A DNA stretch of 64,000 bases from Acinetobacter sp. ANC 3903 (GCF_002135315.1 NZ_NEGA01000006.1:62001-126000); one strand, 5' to 3'. Numbered from the stretch's first letter, positions 37,381 to 46,669 are shown. The notes: a model not told the origin generated them from the sequence alone. A program made the numbers and translations.

Positions 37381-38198
37381 TGAATATTTTACAAGCCTTG
37401 GCTTTACGTGGTGAACCAGAAAGCTACGAGCGTCAAGAAAATGCGTGGTTGCTAGAACATATTACCAAGATCGACTCTTTTGATTTGATCATGAAGAAAG
37501 ACCAAGAGCTGACTGCAGAGCAAGAACACGCTTATATTGATGGTTTAAATCGAATAGAAGATGGCGAACCTTTGGCTTATGTCACCGGTTCACAACCCTT
37601 TTGGACTTTAGATTTAAAAGTCACCAAAGATACTTTGGTGCCACGACCTGATACTGAAGTACTGGTTGAAACAGTATTACGTCTGGAACTCCCTGAAGAT
37701 GCCCGTATTTTGGATATGGGTACAGGTACAGGTGCAATTGCTTTATCACTTGCCAGTGAACATCCTGAATGGGCAGTGACTGCAACGGATATCTATGCGC
37801 CAACTTTGGAAGTTGCACAGTTTAATGCTGAAAAGCATGATTTAGCTCAGGTGAAATTCGCATTAGGCAGTTGGTTTAAAGCGCTAGAAAAAAACCAGTT
37901 CTTTGATGTCATTGTGTCGAATCCACCCTATATTGATCCGCAAGACAAGCATATGAAAGATTTAGGCTCTGAGCCTAGACGTGCTTTGGTTGCAGGAAAT
38001 AATGGTCTGGCCGATATTGAATTTATTATTCAAAATGGTAAAAAGTGGTTAACTGCTAATGGTTGGGTTGCACTTGAGCATGGTTATGATCAAGCTGGTG
38101 TAGTGTATCAACTGTTTAAAAAATATGGTTATAAAGATATTCAAACCATTAAAGATTACGGCGGCAATAACCGTGTGACGATCGGCTGTTCAAAATAG
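37380..38198 (+). CDS. prmC: Release factor glutamine methyltransferase
   Basis: This SAM-dependent enzyme methylates the Gln of the GGQ motif in RF1 and RF2. The 272-residue product has the SAM-binding motif ILDMGTGTGAIALSLA (about residues 115-130) and the active-site VSNPPYIDPQD (about 179-189). An N-terminal helical domain of about 80 residues precedes them. It follows prfA with a one-base overlap. Confidence 0.97.
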   Translation: MNILQALALRGEPESYERQENAWLLEHITKIDSFDLIMKKDQELTAEQEHAYIDGLNRIEDGEPLAYVTGSQPFWTLDLKVTKDTLVPRPDTEVLVETVLRLELPEDARILDMGTGTGAIALSLASEHPEWAVTATDIYAPTLEVAQFNAEKHDLAQVKFALGSWFKALEKNQFFDVIVSNPPYIDPQDKHMKDLGSEPRRALVAGNNGLADIEFIIQNGKKWLTANGWVALEHGYDQAGVVYQLFKKYGYKDIQTIKDYGGNNRVTIGCSK

Positions 38199-38218
38199 CT
38201 GAAAATTAATCCATTTAA

Positions 38219-38247
38219 AAAATAAAGCGCTCAAAAGCGCTTTATTT
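38219..38247. terminator. Bidirectional terminator between prmC and the ABC permease
   Basis: AAATAAAGCGC and GCGCTTTATTT form an eleven-pair stem with a six-base loop. The right arm overlaps the stop codon of the minus-strand permease gene. Confidence 0.8.
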
Positions 38248-39072
38248 TTTGACCACATCGCGCCAGCGTAACAGCCAGTTTTCAGCAATTTTCATTAAAC
38301 TATCGGTTAATTTTCCTAAAATGGCCAATAAAATAATCGCAATAATCACAATGTCAGGTCGTGAGGTTTCCCGTCCATCACTAAGCAAATAACCAATCCC
38401 TTGAGTAGCGGCAATCAGTTCAGCGGCAATCATAAACATCCAGGACAAGCTCAGGCTGTTGCGTAAACCGGTTAAAATACCTGGGGATGCCGCAGGCAGC
38501 ACAATCTCCTTAATCTGTTGAAAGTATTTCAGACGGTAAACTTGCGCCACTTCAAGCAGTTTACGGTCCACACCCTGAATGGCGGCAACAGTATTGGTAT
38601 AGGTCGGGAAAAATGCACCGATGGCAATTAAGGTGATTTTAGACGCTTCATCGATGCCTAACCACAGCAGTAATAGGGGAATCCAGGCCAGACTTGGAAT
38701 CGACTTAATCGCTGAAAAAGAAGGTTCTAAAAATTCTTCAGCTTGCTTGTTTAAACCGACAAGAATGGCAAATATGAGGGCAAGCGCACTGCCGATAAAG
38801 AAACCAAGAAATACCCGCCAGGTACTGGTCCAGATATGCAGCCACAAATCGCCTGAAGACAGTTCCAAGAGTGATTGCCATAAACTGCTGGGTGCGGGAA
38901 GTAAGTAAGCTTCGATAAAGCCATTTCTCACCAGTACTTCACATAAAATCAGCACAAAAACAGGGATCACCAAGCCCTTAAGCTTGCTTAATAATCTAAG
39001 CAAGCCAGACGCTGGGACTTTATCAATTTCAGGTTGAACCGGCGCCTTATTCGTTGTTGCAGACGAACTCAT
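38242..39072 (-). CDS. Aliphatic sulfonate-type ABC transporter permease (SsuC-like)
   Basis: This 276-residue inner-membrane permease of the SsuC/TauC/NrtB family has about six membrane segments and the EAA loop EVAQVYRLKYFQQIKEIVLP followed by AASPGILTGLRNSLSLSW. Substrate could be sulfonate, taurine, nitrate or another small anion. It overlaps the substrate-binding protein gene by one base (TAATG). No ATPase (SsuB) gene lies on either side, so the complex must borrow one encoded elsewhere. This is seen for the window only. Confidence 0.88.
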   Translation of the reverse strand: MSSSATTNKAPVQPEIDKVPASGLLRLLSKLKGLVIPVFVLILCEVLVRNGFIEAYLLPAPSSLWQSLLELSSGDLWLHIWTSTWRVFLGFFIGSALALIFAILVGLNKQAEEFLEPSFSAIKSIPSLAWIPLLLLWLGIDEASKITLIAIGAFFPTYTNTVAAIQGVDRKLLEVAQVYRLKYFQQIKEIVLPAASPGILTGLRNSLSLSWMFMIAAELIAATQGIGYLLSDGRETSRPDIVIIAIILLAILGKLTDSLMKIAENWLLRWRDVVKK

Positions 39073-40040
39073 TATTTTTTTACGACCTTTTGTGCATATT
39101 TGGCATCAAACAGTTGATCCACGACCTGATTGACGTTGGTACCGTTACGCACCAGTTCTTCCTCAGTCAAAATGGTTCCAGATTTTTTCAGGGCATTAAT
39201 ATGCTTGGCTGTTGGAATATTTTGCTCAAAATTGGTACGGCTTAATTGAAGCTTTGCCACCGGAACAGGCAGTTTCGATTCACGCGCCAGCAATTCGGCC
39301 AGTTTAGCCGGATTGGCTTTGGCCCATTTACGTGCCTGTTCATAGGCTTTAATCACCGCTTCGATGGCTTCCGGGCTTTGGTTGGCAAACTGTTCCTTGG
39401 TACTTAATACGCTGTAACTATTAAAACCGACATTTCGATACAGTAGTTTTGCACCCGACTGGACTTGAGCAGAAGCCATCAGCGGATCTAAGCCTGCCCA
39501 GGCATCCACTTGTCCACGTTCAAGCGCGGTTTTACCATCTGGATGTTGCAGGTGTACAAGCTGAACATCCTTTTTATTCAAGCCTGCAGTTTCCAGTGCC
39601 TGTAAGGTAAAAAGAAAAGGGTCTGTACCTTTGGTGGCGGCAATTTTTTTCCCTTTTAAATCTTTTAGGCTTTTAATTGGAGAATTTTTTGCAACTAATA
39701 AGGCAGTCCATTCAGGCTGACTCTGGATATACACAGTTTTAATTGGACTACCATTGGCACGGCTCAAGACGGCAGCCAAACCGGCGGTTGAGGAAAAATC
39801 CACACTGCCACTATTTAAATATTCTAGAGAGCGGTTACTGCCTTGGCTAAATACCCATTTAATCTGGGTATTAGGTAAAGCTTTTTCTAAAAGTTTTTGT
39901 TCCTTCACCACCAAACTGGTCGGAGCATAATAAGCATAATCCAGCTTTAGCGTATCCGGGAGAGCCGCTAAGCTATATTGACTGATTAGGCCCAATGTTA
40001 TCGCAGAGAATATTTTCGTTTTAAAACCAGAATTTTGCAT
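39072..40040 (-). CDS. Aliphatic sulfonate-type ABC transporter substrate-binding protein (SsuA-like)
   Basis: This 322-residue periplasmic binding protein has a signal peptide ending near SLAA. The core matches the SsuA/TauA/NMT1 family: WVFSQGSNRSLEYLNSGSVD, LVAKNSPIKSLKDLKGKKIA and DAWAGLDPLMASAQVQSGAK. It is the first gene of a two-gene unit with the permease. Oxidoreductases usually linked to sulfonate use (SsuD, SsuE, TauD) are not adjacent, so the true substrate is open. Confidence 0.9.
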   Translation of the reverse strand: MQNSGFKTKIFSAITLGLISQYSLAALPDTLKLDYAYYAPTSLVVKEQKLLEKALPNTQIKWVFSQGSNRSLEYLNSGSVDFSSTAGLAAVLSRANGSPIKTVYIQSQPEWTALLVAKNSPIKSLKDLKGKKIAATKGTDPFLFTLQALETAGLNKKDVQLVHLQHPDGKTALERGQVDAWAGLDPLMASAQVQSGAKLLYRNVGFNSYSVLSTKEQFANQSPEAIEAVIKAYEQARKWAKANPAKLAELLARESKLPVPVAKLQLSRTNFEQNIPTAKHINALKKSGTILTEEELVRNGTNVNQVVDQLFDAKYAQKVVKK

Positions 40041-40612
40041 ACAAGCCCCAATTAAATGATTTGAATGAGATGCAGCGAATAGTGCCAGCGAGTGAAGATA
40101 TAAGACAAAAAAGTAATTTTGATAAAATTATCTTAATTCCAGATATACTGATGAACTTAAATTAAGTATTTGAAAAATAATTAAATTTATCTTTAATTTT
40201 CTTATATTTCCATATTATACGAAAAACATACATCAACATGAATAAAAAGAAAATAAAGAAAATTTCAGATTATCAATGGTCTATATCATTTCATAGTCAT
40301 TTCAATGTAATGACAAATGGTTTTAAGAGAAGAAATTAAAATAATAATAGCGATAAATTGCCGACAGGTTTGAATTGTGAATGACCCTAGCATTTTACTG
40401 GGGTTGAGCTGTGACGGAACACTGCTTTTCAAATAAGGTATTAGACCTGAAAGCTTAAACAGCTCCGCAAACAAAAATATCAGAAGCAAACCCAGGACCG
40501 CATTAAGTGGTTAAAGCTTGAAGCATGGTTATTTCATTCAAGTTTTAAAGATTGAGTAATGATGTGCATTAAAAAACGGCTCCTATGAGCCGTTTTTATG
40601 TATTCTGAAAGA
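40041..40612. other. Intergenic region with a possible gene relic
   Basis: A hydrophobic 67-codon minus-strand frame (40286-40489) lacks an ATG and a binding site and looks like the tail of a lost membrane protein. The rest is AT-rich. The left part must carry the SsuA promoter; the right end has the terminator listed next. Confidence 0.35.
40570..40598. terminator. Terminator
   Basis: AAAAACGGCTC and GAGCCGTTTTT pair around CTAT, 15 bases after the stop codon of the minus-strand gene at 40613. The A and T tracts make it bidirectional. Confidence 0.8.
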
Positions 40613-40966
40613 TTACATAGGGTAGTCTTGTAAGCAGTCTGAAACTTCAACTTGCTCCAAGCTGTTGGTTTCAAGGGCTAAACAAAGCGCCACGATTTTT
40701 GCTGTATCTGCAAGATATTGATCATCTTTCAATGCCACACCCGCCTGTAAAGCTGCAATGCGGTCGGCACTGATATCCAGGGCCTGAGCGGATTCAATGG
40801 CATCAGCACGTTTAAAGAAACTGAGCACCGCTTTTTGCAGTTCAGAGTCAGAACTATTTAAAATGCCCTGATTGAATAATTCATCGAATTGGCCAGTTTG
40901 AGCGTTGAGAGAATGAGTAAAGTTTTGCACCAAGCTTTGCTCTAGTACATCAATCATCTTAAGCAT
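40613..40966 (-). CDS. Small cytoplasmic helical protein of unknown function
   Basis: This 117-residue acidic protein has no signal peptide or membrane segment. The sequence reads as a chain of amphipathic helices (for example ELQKAVLSFFKRADAIESAQ and YLADTAKIVALCLALETN). AAGG stands seven bases before the chosen ATG. It has its own terminator and is flanked by unrelated genes, with an AraC regulator on the same strand upstream. I do not recognise a family. Confidence 0.65.
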   Translation of the reverse strand: MLKMIDVLEQSLVQNFTHSLNAQTGQFDELFNQGILNSSDSELQKAVLSFFKRADAIESAQALDISADRIAALQAGVALKDDQYLADTAKIVALCLALETNSLEQVEVSDCLQDYPM

Positions 40967-41176
40967 GTCAGAACCTTTAATCTAAGGTGTTTCATGGGGA
41001 GGAGTACAGCAGGGATGGCATAAAGATATGCCTTTAAATTGGTTGAAAAGTAATCTATTTTGGTATTTTTTGCAACTAGATTCCGACGAAAAATGTGTCA
41101 ATTTTTTAAAATAATGAAAAACAAAGAATTATTAAATCTTCAATAAAAGATTCATTCTTTCAGCAAGCGATTTAAC

Positions 41177-42199
41177 TTATTGATCTTGGTTCTGCCGATA
41201 GGCACCGGGACTAACTCCGGTCCATTTTTTAAAAGCACGGTGAAAGGCACTCGGATCATGAAAGCTGAGTTCATCGCTAATTTGCTGCAAGTTTTTTTCT
41301 GTTTTGGTCAGCAATTCAATGGCCGTATCACGCCGGATATCATTTTTAAGTTGCTGATAACTGACACCTTCACTTTTTAAGCGCCGTTGCATGGTGGCAT
41401 CCGACATATTCAAACGCTGGGCAATTTCATTTAATTCCAGCCATTCAGCAGGGGGAACATGCATTAAATGTTTACGGATCTGGGAACTGATGGCATGTGG
41501 GTTTTTAAAGCGCACCAGCAAGTTTTGTGGGGTCTGCCTGATAAATTGATACCATGATTGTTGATCTTGTTTGATCTGGATTTTTAAATAATTGGCATCG
41601 AACTGGATGTAATTTTCATCACTATTGTATTGGATATTTTCGCAAAATCGCACCTTATAGTCCTGATCATCCAGAGGTGCATCACATTTAAGCTGAATCT
41701 GATTCAGTAAAACCCTTTGTCCGCTTAACCAGCACATCAAGCCATGGATCAGCATTAAATAGGTGGCATAGCTGAACATTCTTTTGGTCTGTGTTTGTTC
41801 ATAAATCACAATATAGGCATAGTTTTCCTGCACAAATAACTGACTGACAAAATCATCCAGCAGCAGATTTAAGAATTGTAGAATATGTTGCAGGGCTTTT
41901 TCTAACGTCTCCGCATGCATTACCGATTGTGATAAAAGTTTAAAGCTACCACGTCGCATGGGATGGCTATCCATGCCAAAAAACTCATCATTCATGGCAT
42001 CGGCAAGCTCGGTCCAGAGCTGCGCGTATTGGGAAACAGAAACACGGGCCTTGATGGAGTGCATCAATTCATCGGCAATGCCTGATTTCATCAGGATATT
42101 TTGAATGTCCAGACCTTGTTGCTGCGCATTGAGCAGTGCCTCATGCACCAAGCTGATTGAAATCGTACCTTTGCTGTAGTCTAAATCCTGTTCATTCAT
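41177..42199 (-). CDS. AraC-family transcriptional regulator
   Basis: This 340-residue regulator has an N-terminal Arabinose_bd-type effector domain (about residues 15-200) found in OruR/ArgR-like and fatty-acid regulators. A C-terminal AraC HTH pair covers about 240-335 (LNEIAQRLNMSDATMQRRLK, then LQQISDELSFHDPSAFHRAF and WTGVSPGAYR). It is divergent from the short-chain dehydrogenase gene with 156 bases between. It is therefore the likely local regulator of the acyl-CoA genes at 42356-46669 (inference). Confidence 0.92.
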   Translation of the reverse strand: MNEQDLDYSKGTISISLVHEALLNAQQQGLDIQNILMKSGIADELMHSIKARVSVSQYAQLWTELADAMNDEFFGMDSHPMRRGSFKLLSQSVMHAETLEKALQHILQFLNLLLDDFVSQLFVQENYAYIVIYEQTQTKRMFSYATYLMLIHGLMCWLSGQRVLLNQIQLKCDAPLDDQDYKVRFCENIQYNSDENYIQFDANYLKIQIKQDQQSWYQFIRQTPQNLLVRFKNPHAISSQIRKHLMHVPPAEWLELNEIAQRLNMSDATMQRRLKSEGVSYQQLKNDIRRDTAIELLTKTEKNLQQISDELSFHDPSAFHRAFKKWTGVSPGAYRQNQDQ

Positions 42200-42355
42200 G
42201 CACCGTCATCCATATTCCGTATTTTTGCTGCCGTGACTGGGATTGTCCAAATCCATCATAGAGGATGCAACGTTTGGAAATTGTACTCTAGCTTAACTGC
42301 ATTTACTCTGCATCTTAAGTCGAGTGTTTATTCAAAGAATTAACAGGAAAATAAA

Positions 42356-43126
42356 ATGAAAATCCAAGGAAAAGTGTTCGTAGTGACCGGTGGTGCATCA
42401 GGTTTGGGTGCCGCGACGGCAACATATCTGGTGGGTCAGGGCGCTAAAGTGATCATGGTCGATATGAATCATGAGCTAGGTCTGGAAATGCAGCAGCGTT
42501 TAGGCGAGCATGCCGCATTTGTTAAACTGGATGTTGCGGATGAGCATGCAGTGCAGGTGTTCTTTGACAATGTAGCTCAGCAATATGGTCAATTGAATGG
42601 TCTTGTGAATTGTGCCGGTATTGCACCTTCTGCCAAAGTACTGGGCCGTGATGGCATTCATGATTTTGCCATGTTCCAACGCGTATTGAATATTAATGTG
42701 AACGGTACATTTAACATGATCCGCTTTGCTGCAAGCTTGATGGCGAAATACCCATTACAAGCGGGTGAAGAAGAACGCGGTGTCATTGTGAATACCGCTT
42801 CTGTGGCTGCCTATGATGGCCAGATTGGTCAATCGGCTTATGCAGCTTCTAAAGGTGCTGTGGTTGCCATGACGTTGCCTTTGGCTCGTGAGCTGGCTCG
42901 TGAAGCGATTCGGGTGATGACCATTGCACCGGGAATTATGGAAACGCCTATGCTCAAGGCGATGCCACAAAATGTACAGGATGCTTTGGGGCAAATGGTG
43001 CCGTTTCCATCGCGTTTAGCCAAGCCGGAAGAGTTTGCACATCTGGTGGGGCATATTTTTGAAAATAGCTATTTGAATGGTGAAGTGATTCGTCTGGATG
43101 GTGCGATTCGTATGCAGCCTAAATAA
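42356..43126 (+). CDS. SDR-family 3-hydroxyacyl-CoA dehydrogenase-like protein
   Basis: This 256-residue classical short-chain dehydrogenase has the NAD-binding TGGASGLGAATA (residues 11-22), the VDMNH segment that prefers NAD, VNCAGIAPSAK (about 82-92) and the catalytic Ser and YAASKGA (about 161-167). The insert between the NCAG and catalytic segments and the end PFPSRLAKPEEFAHLV resemble HSD17B10-type 3-hydroxyacyl-CoA dehydrogenases. It is likely the third step of a short-chain or branched acyl-CoA oxidation route with its downstream neighbours. Confidence 0.88.
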   Translation: MKIQGKVFVVTGGASGLGAATATYLVGQGAKVIMVDMNHELGLEMQQRLGEHAAFVKLDVADEHAVQVFFDNVAQQYGQLNGLVNCAGIAPSAKVLGRDGIHDFAMFQRVLNINVNGTFNMIRFAASLMAKYPLQAGEEERGVIVNTASVAAYDGQIGQSAYAASKGAVVAMTLPLARELAREAIRVMTIAPGIMETPMLKAMPQNVQDALGQMVPFPSRLAKPEEFAHLVGHIFENSYLNGEVIRLDGAIRMQPK

Positions 43127-43207
43127 TTTTTCGATTTTTATAGAACATGATGATTTGCACAGCTGCGAATTTCTCATCGAATTTAAATGGCTTTGTATAA
43201 GCATTGA

Positions 43208-43300
43208 TTTTCTTTTGAAGGATCAAAAGAAACAAAAATCCTTTTCGAAACTGAAGATACGTCCCTGTATCTCAGTTTCGCAGGCGACATCCATGTCGCC
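43208..43300 (+). repeat. Three-hairpin palindromic repeat, copy C
   Basis: TTTCTTTTG with CAAAAGAAA (43209-43232). CGAAACTGA-a-GATAC with GTATC-TCAGTTTCG (43246-43280), which has one unpaired A and loop GTCCCT. GGCGACAT with ATGTCGCC (43283-43300). Order, loop and bulge match copies A and B while the stem bases differ. Confidence 0.8.
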
Positions 43301-43378
43301 CTAAATCATTTTTAATTACTACAAGTTGTTCTTGTAGCCAAAATTAAAAATAAATTTGAGCAGGTATTGGAGTTATGA

Positions 43379-43490
43379 GTGTGGCATGGATGCCACACGT
43401 TTCCCATCACGACAAGGAAGTCGTGTATGGGAAACAAAAGATTTTTGTCTACTTTTGACCTTTCAAAAGTAGAAATACTGCCTACGCAAA
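43379..43490 (-). repeat. Three-hairpin palindromic repeat, copy B (inverted)
   Basis: Read on the minus strand: CTACTTTTG with CAAAAGTAG (43449-43472). GTTTCCCAT-a-CACGAC with GTCGTGATGGGAAAC (43399-43435), which has one unpaired A and loop TTCCTT. GTGTGGCAT with ATGCCACAC (43379-43398). It aligns with copy A over its full length, including the leading GCGTAGGC segment. Confidence 0.85.
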
Positions 43491-43621
43491 GGCAAAAAAA
43501 CTGAATCAATCAAATGAGGCAGTGCTGATTTTAAAAAATCAAATAATGAATATTTTTTGACTTATACAAGTTATCTAATATTCAAAGCAAAATTTATAAA
43601 TTGAAAGAAAAAGGACATTCA

Positions 43622-44758
43622 ATGATTTTAAATGATGAACAAAAAATGGTTCAGGACATGTTGCGCAATTATTCGCAAAACAAGCTAAAACCCACCGCAG
43701 CAGAACGCGATAAAACAGCCAGATTTCCCGTGCAAGAACTGAAAGAACTGGGTGAGTTAGGCGCTTTAGGCATGACAGTTTCTGAACAATGGGGCGGTGC
43801 AGGTCTGGACTATGTATCCCTTGTGGCTGCTTTGGAAGAAATTGCCGCAGGTGACGGGGCGATTTCTACTATTGTGAGCGTGCAAAACTCATTGCCTTGC
43901 GGAATTACCCAACGTTACGGTACAGAAGAGCAGAAGCAAAAATATTTAACCAAGCTTGCCACCGGTGAATGGTTAGGCTGTTTTTGTTTAACTGAGCCGC
44001 AAGCGGGTTCAGATGCAGGTTCACTTGAATGTAAAGCAGAACGTGATGGTGATTTTTGGGTGCTGAATGGCACTAAACAGTTCATTACCACAGGTAAACA
44101 TGCCCAAGTTGCGATTGTATTTGCTGTAACAGATAAATCGGTAGGGAAAAAAGGTATTTCCTGTTTCATCGTGCCTACCGATACCCAAGGTTATATCGTA
44201 GCCCGACTTGAAGAAAAAATGGGACAACACTGTTCAGATACCGCAACCATCATTTTTGAAAATTGCCGCATTTCTGCCGAAAATTTATTAGGTAAAGAGG
44301 GAGAGGGCTACAAGATTGCTTTATCTAACCTGGAATCAGGGCGCATTGGTATTGCTGCACAATCAGTCGGAATGGCACGTGCGGCTTTGGATGCTGCAGT
44401 GGAATATGCCAATGAGCGTAAGGCTTTTGGTGTAGAGATTGTTCAGCATCAGGCGGTGGCATTTCGTCTGGCAGATATGGCCACCCAAATTGAAGCTGCA
44501 CGTCAGCTGATTTTCCATGCTGCGACTTTAAAAGATGCAGGCTTGCCATGTTTGAAAGAAGCTTCTATGGCCAAGCTGTTTGCATCCACCATGGCAGAAC
44601 GTGTCTGTTCTGATGCGATTCAAATTCATGGCGGTTATGGCTATGTATCTGATTTTCCTGTAGAGCGAATTTATCGTGATGTACGGGTCAGCCAAATTTA
44701 TGAAGGTGCATCTGACATTCAGCGCCTAGTCATTGCACGTGAAGTTACTAAAATCTGA
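43622..44758 (+). CDS. Acyl-CoA dehydrogenase
   Basis: I start at MILNDEQKM, with AAGGA six bases upstream, not at the ATG seven codons earlier. The 378-residue FAD enzyme has CFCLTEPQAGSDAG (about residues 121-134), the FAD-binding QFITTGKHA segment and AIQIHGGYGYVSDFP. The catalytic Glu lies in SQIYEGASDIQRL near the end. The length and the IYEG position fit short-chain or branched-chain (butyryl/isobutyryl) acyl-CoA dehydrogenases. It probably acts with the SDR and the synthetase on the same strand. Confidence 0.93.
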   Translation: MILNDEQKMVQDMLRNYSQNKLKPTAAERDKTARFPVQELKELGELGALGMTVSEQWGGAGLDYVSLVAALEEIAAGDGAISTIVSVQNSLPCGITQRYGTEEQKQKYLTKLATGEWLGCFCLTEPQAGSDAGSLECKAERDGDFWVLNGTKQFITTGKHAQVAIVFAVTDKSVGKKGISCFIVPTDTQGYIVARLEEKMGQHCSDTATIIFENCRISAENLLGKEGEGYKIALSNLESGRIGIAAQSVGMARAALDAAVEYANERKAFGVEIVQHQAVAFRLADMATQIEAARQLIFHAATLKDAGLPCLKEASMAKLFASTMAERVCSDAIQIHGGYGYVSDFPVERIYRDVRVSQIYEGASDIQRLVIAREVTKI

Positions 44759-44805
44759 ATAGTAATTTAATAGTGGTTAAATTCTAGACTTTAGTGGGTG
44801 CTCAA

Positions 44806-44844
44806 ATCCTGCACATTTTTTGATGGATTCGGAAATTGCAGGAT
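44806..44844. repeat. Short inverted repeat after the acyl-CoA dehydrogenase gene
   Basis: ATCCTGCA (44806-44813) and TGCAGGAT (44837-44844) are exact complements across 23 bases, about 50 bases after the stop. There is no T-tract, so a terminator is doubtful. Confidence 0.35.
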
Positions 44845-45022
44845 GTCAGCAATCATGATTATCTAAAGCAAGTTATCTAAGTAATTATTTAAGTCGATAT
44901 TGAAGTAAAAAGATTAAAAATGCTGAATGAATTTTGGCATTTTTAGACTGAGAACAATAAGCAAAATGGATCAAACAAGGCAGGAGCTTTGTTTATAAAA
45001 TAACGGATGAGAGGCTGTCGCC

Positions 45023-46669
45023 ATGAAGACACTACAACAAGCACATCAAGAGTTTAATTTTGATAATTTTCTTGCGGAACAACTGGTCGGTACATCTCAG
45101 GCAGTTAATGCCTATATCGAATGTTGTGAGCGTTATCTCGGTGCCAATAAAACAGCATTAATCTGGGAAGGCAAAAATGGCGAATCTGAACAGTGGACAT
45201 TTGAACAACTGGCAGATGCTTCTGGAAAATTGGCAAACTACTTTACTTCGCGTGGCTTGAAAGCAGGTGATTGTGTAGCAGGTTTATTACCACGTACCCC
45301 TGAATTGCTGATTACCATTTTAGCAACCTGGCGCATGGGGGCAATTTACCAGCCTTTATTTACCGCATTTGAATCAAAAGCGATTGAACATCGTATCAAC
45401 ACAGCCAAAACCCAATTAATTGTGACCAATCAAGAGCAGCGTCCAAAACTGAATAGTATCGCTGTCCCGCATATTCTAACTGTGCATCAGTCAGATCATT
45501 CAGATCGTCAGGATGATGATTTTTGGACAGAACTCGACAAGCAATCTTCGTCTTTTGCACCAGTCATGCAAAACTTTGAAGATGATTTCCTGATGATGTT
45601 TACCTCAGGAACGACAGGTTTGGCAAAATCAGTTCCTGTTCCTTTAAAAGCTGTGCTGGCATTTAAAGGTTATATGACCCATGCTGTCGATTTACGTGAA
45701 GATGATTCTTTCTGGAACCTGGCTGATCCGGGTTGGGCGTATGGCTTGTATTACGGTATTACCGGACCTTTAAGTTTGGGCCATAGTATTATTATGGATG
45801 AACGTGCGTTTAGTGTAGATAACGCCGTGCAAGTGATTAAAAAATATAAAGTCAGCAATTTAACCGGTTCGCCAACTGCATTCCGTATGTTCTTTGGATT
45901 TAAAGAAAAATTTGATCCGTCCATTAAAACGCATTTACGTGTGGTAAGCAGTGCAGGTGAACCGTTAACCCCTGAAGTGATTCACTGGTTTAACCATGAT
46001 TTAAATGTGAATATTTATGATCAATATGGACAAACTGAACTGGGCATGGTGATTGCTAACCATCATGCTTTAGAGCATGAAAAAAAAGTCGGTTCAGCAG
46101 GTTATGCCATTCCGGGACATCGCTTTGCGGTTTTGAATAAAGACCATAAGGAAGTCGAAAAAGGTGGTATTGGTACACTTGCCATCGATTACTCACAATC
46201 ACCACTGGCCTGGTTTAAAGGTTATGACGGACATAACCGTAAATCCTTTGTGGGCCATTATTATTTAACCGGCGATACCGTTAAATTAAATGAATTTGGT
46301 GGGGTAGATTTTATTGGGCGTGCTGACGATGTAATTACAACGTCAGGCTATCGTGTAGGCCCTTTCGATGTGGAAAGCACTTTACTGGAATGTGAACAGG
46401 TTTTGGAATCAGCAGTGATTGGTAAGCCAGATCCAGAACGCACAGAGGTTGTGAAAGCGTTTGTGGTGCTTAAACCGCAATTTTCAGCTTCAGTTGAGGT
46501 AAGCCAGCAACTTCAGGAATATGTACGTTCACGTTTGTCTAAACATGCCTATCCTAAGGAAATTGAATTTGTAGAAAGTCTTCCTAAAACTTCAAGTGGC
46601 AAAATTCAGCGCAATTTACTCAAACAGCAGGAAATTGCCAAAATGCAGGGAATTCAAAAAGTGGGATAA
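45023..46669 (+). CDS. AMP-forming acyl-CoA synthetase
   Basis: This 548-residue adenylate-forming enzyme activates a carboxylic acid to its CoA thioester. Motifs are the ATP-binding MMFTSGTTGLAKSVP (about residues 190-204), YDQYGQTELG (about 332-341), YYLTGDTVK and IGRADDVITTSGYRVGP (about 430-446), and the C-terminal catalytic Lys in KTSSGKIQR (about 526-534). Acetyl/propionyl- or medium-chain type cannot be separated by eye. It is the third acyl-CoA gene of this neighbourhood and has GAGAGG upstream of its ATG. Confidence 0.92.
   Translation: MKTLQQAHQEFNFDNFLAEQLVGTSQAVNAYIECCERYLGANKTALIWEGKNGESEQWTFEQLADASGKLANYFTSRGLKAGDCVAGLLPRTPELLITILATWRMGAIYQPLFTAFESKAIEHRINTAKTQLIVTNQEQRPKLNSIAVPHILTVHQSDHSDRQDDDFWTELDKQSSSFAPVMQNFEDDFLMMFTSGTTGLAKSVPVPLKAVLAFKGYMTHAVDLREDDSFWNLADPGWAYGLYYGITGPLSLGHSIIMDERAFSVDNAVQVIKKYKVSNLTGSPTAFRMFFGFKEKFDPSIKTHLRVVSSAGEPLTPEVIHWFNHDLNVNIYDQYGQTELGMVIANHHALEHEKKVGSAGYAIPGHRFAVLNKDHKEVEKGGIGTLAIDYSQSPLAWFKGYDGHNRKSFVGHYYLTGDTVKLNEFGGVDFIGRADDVITTSGYRVGPFDVESTLLECEQVLESAVIGKPDPERTEVVKAFVVLKPQFSASVEVSQQLQEYVRSRLSKHAYPKEIEFVESLPKTSSGKIQRNLLKQQEIAKMQGIQKVG

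Larger units (their letters stand above)
43127..43621. other. Repeat-filled gap between the SDR and acyl-CoA dehydrogenase genes
   Basis: This 495-base gap holds two copies of the three-hairpin repeat in opposite orientation (C and B), plus a further hairpin between them: CTACAAG with CTTGTAG (43319-43337), extended by TTTTTAATT with AATTAAAAA. Small frames crossing it are repeat-derived. Confidence 0.7.

Noticed and set aside
40286..40489. 67-codon hydrophobic minus-strand frame
   Set aside because: It begins only with TTG, has no ribosome binding site and its conserved-looking start runs back into a stop codon; best seen as a relic or chance frame.
43208..43490. CRISPR-like cluster of palindromes
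   Set aside because: The units are inverted relative to each other, differ in sequence and have no regular spacer length; no cas genes are near.
43098..43509. Small frames of 65-68 codons on both strands
   Set aside because: They cover repeat copies C and B; no binding sites or protein-like features.
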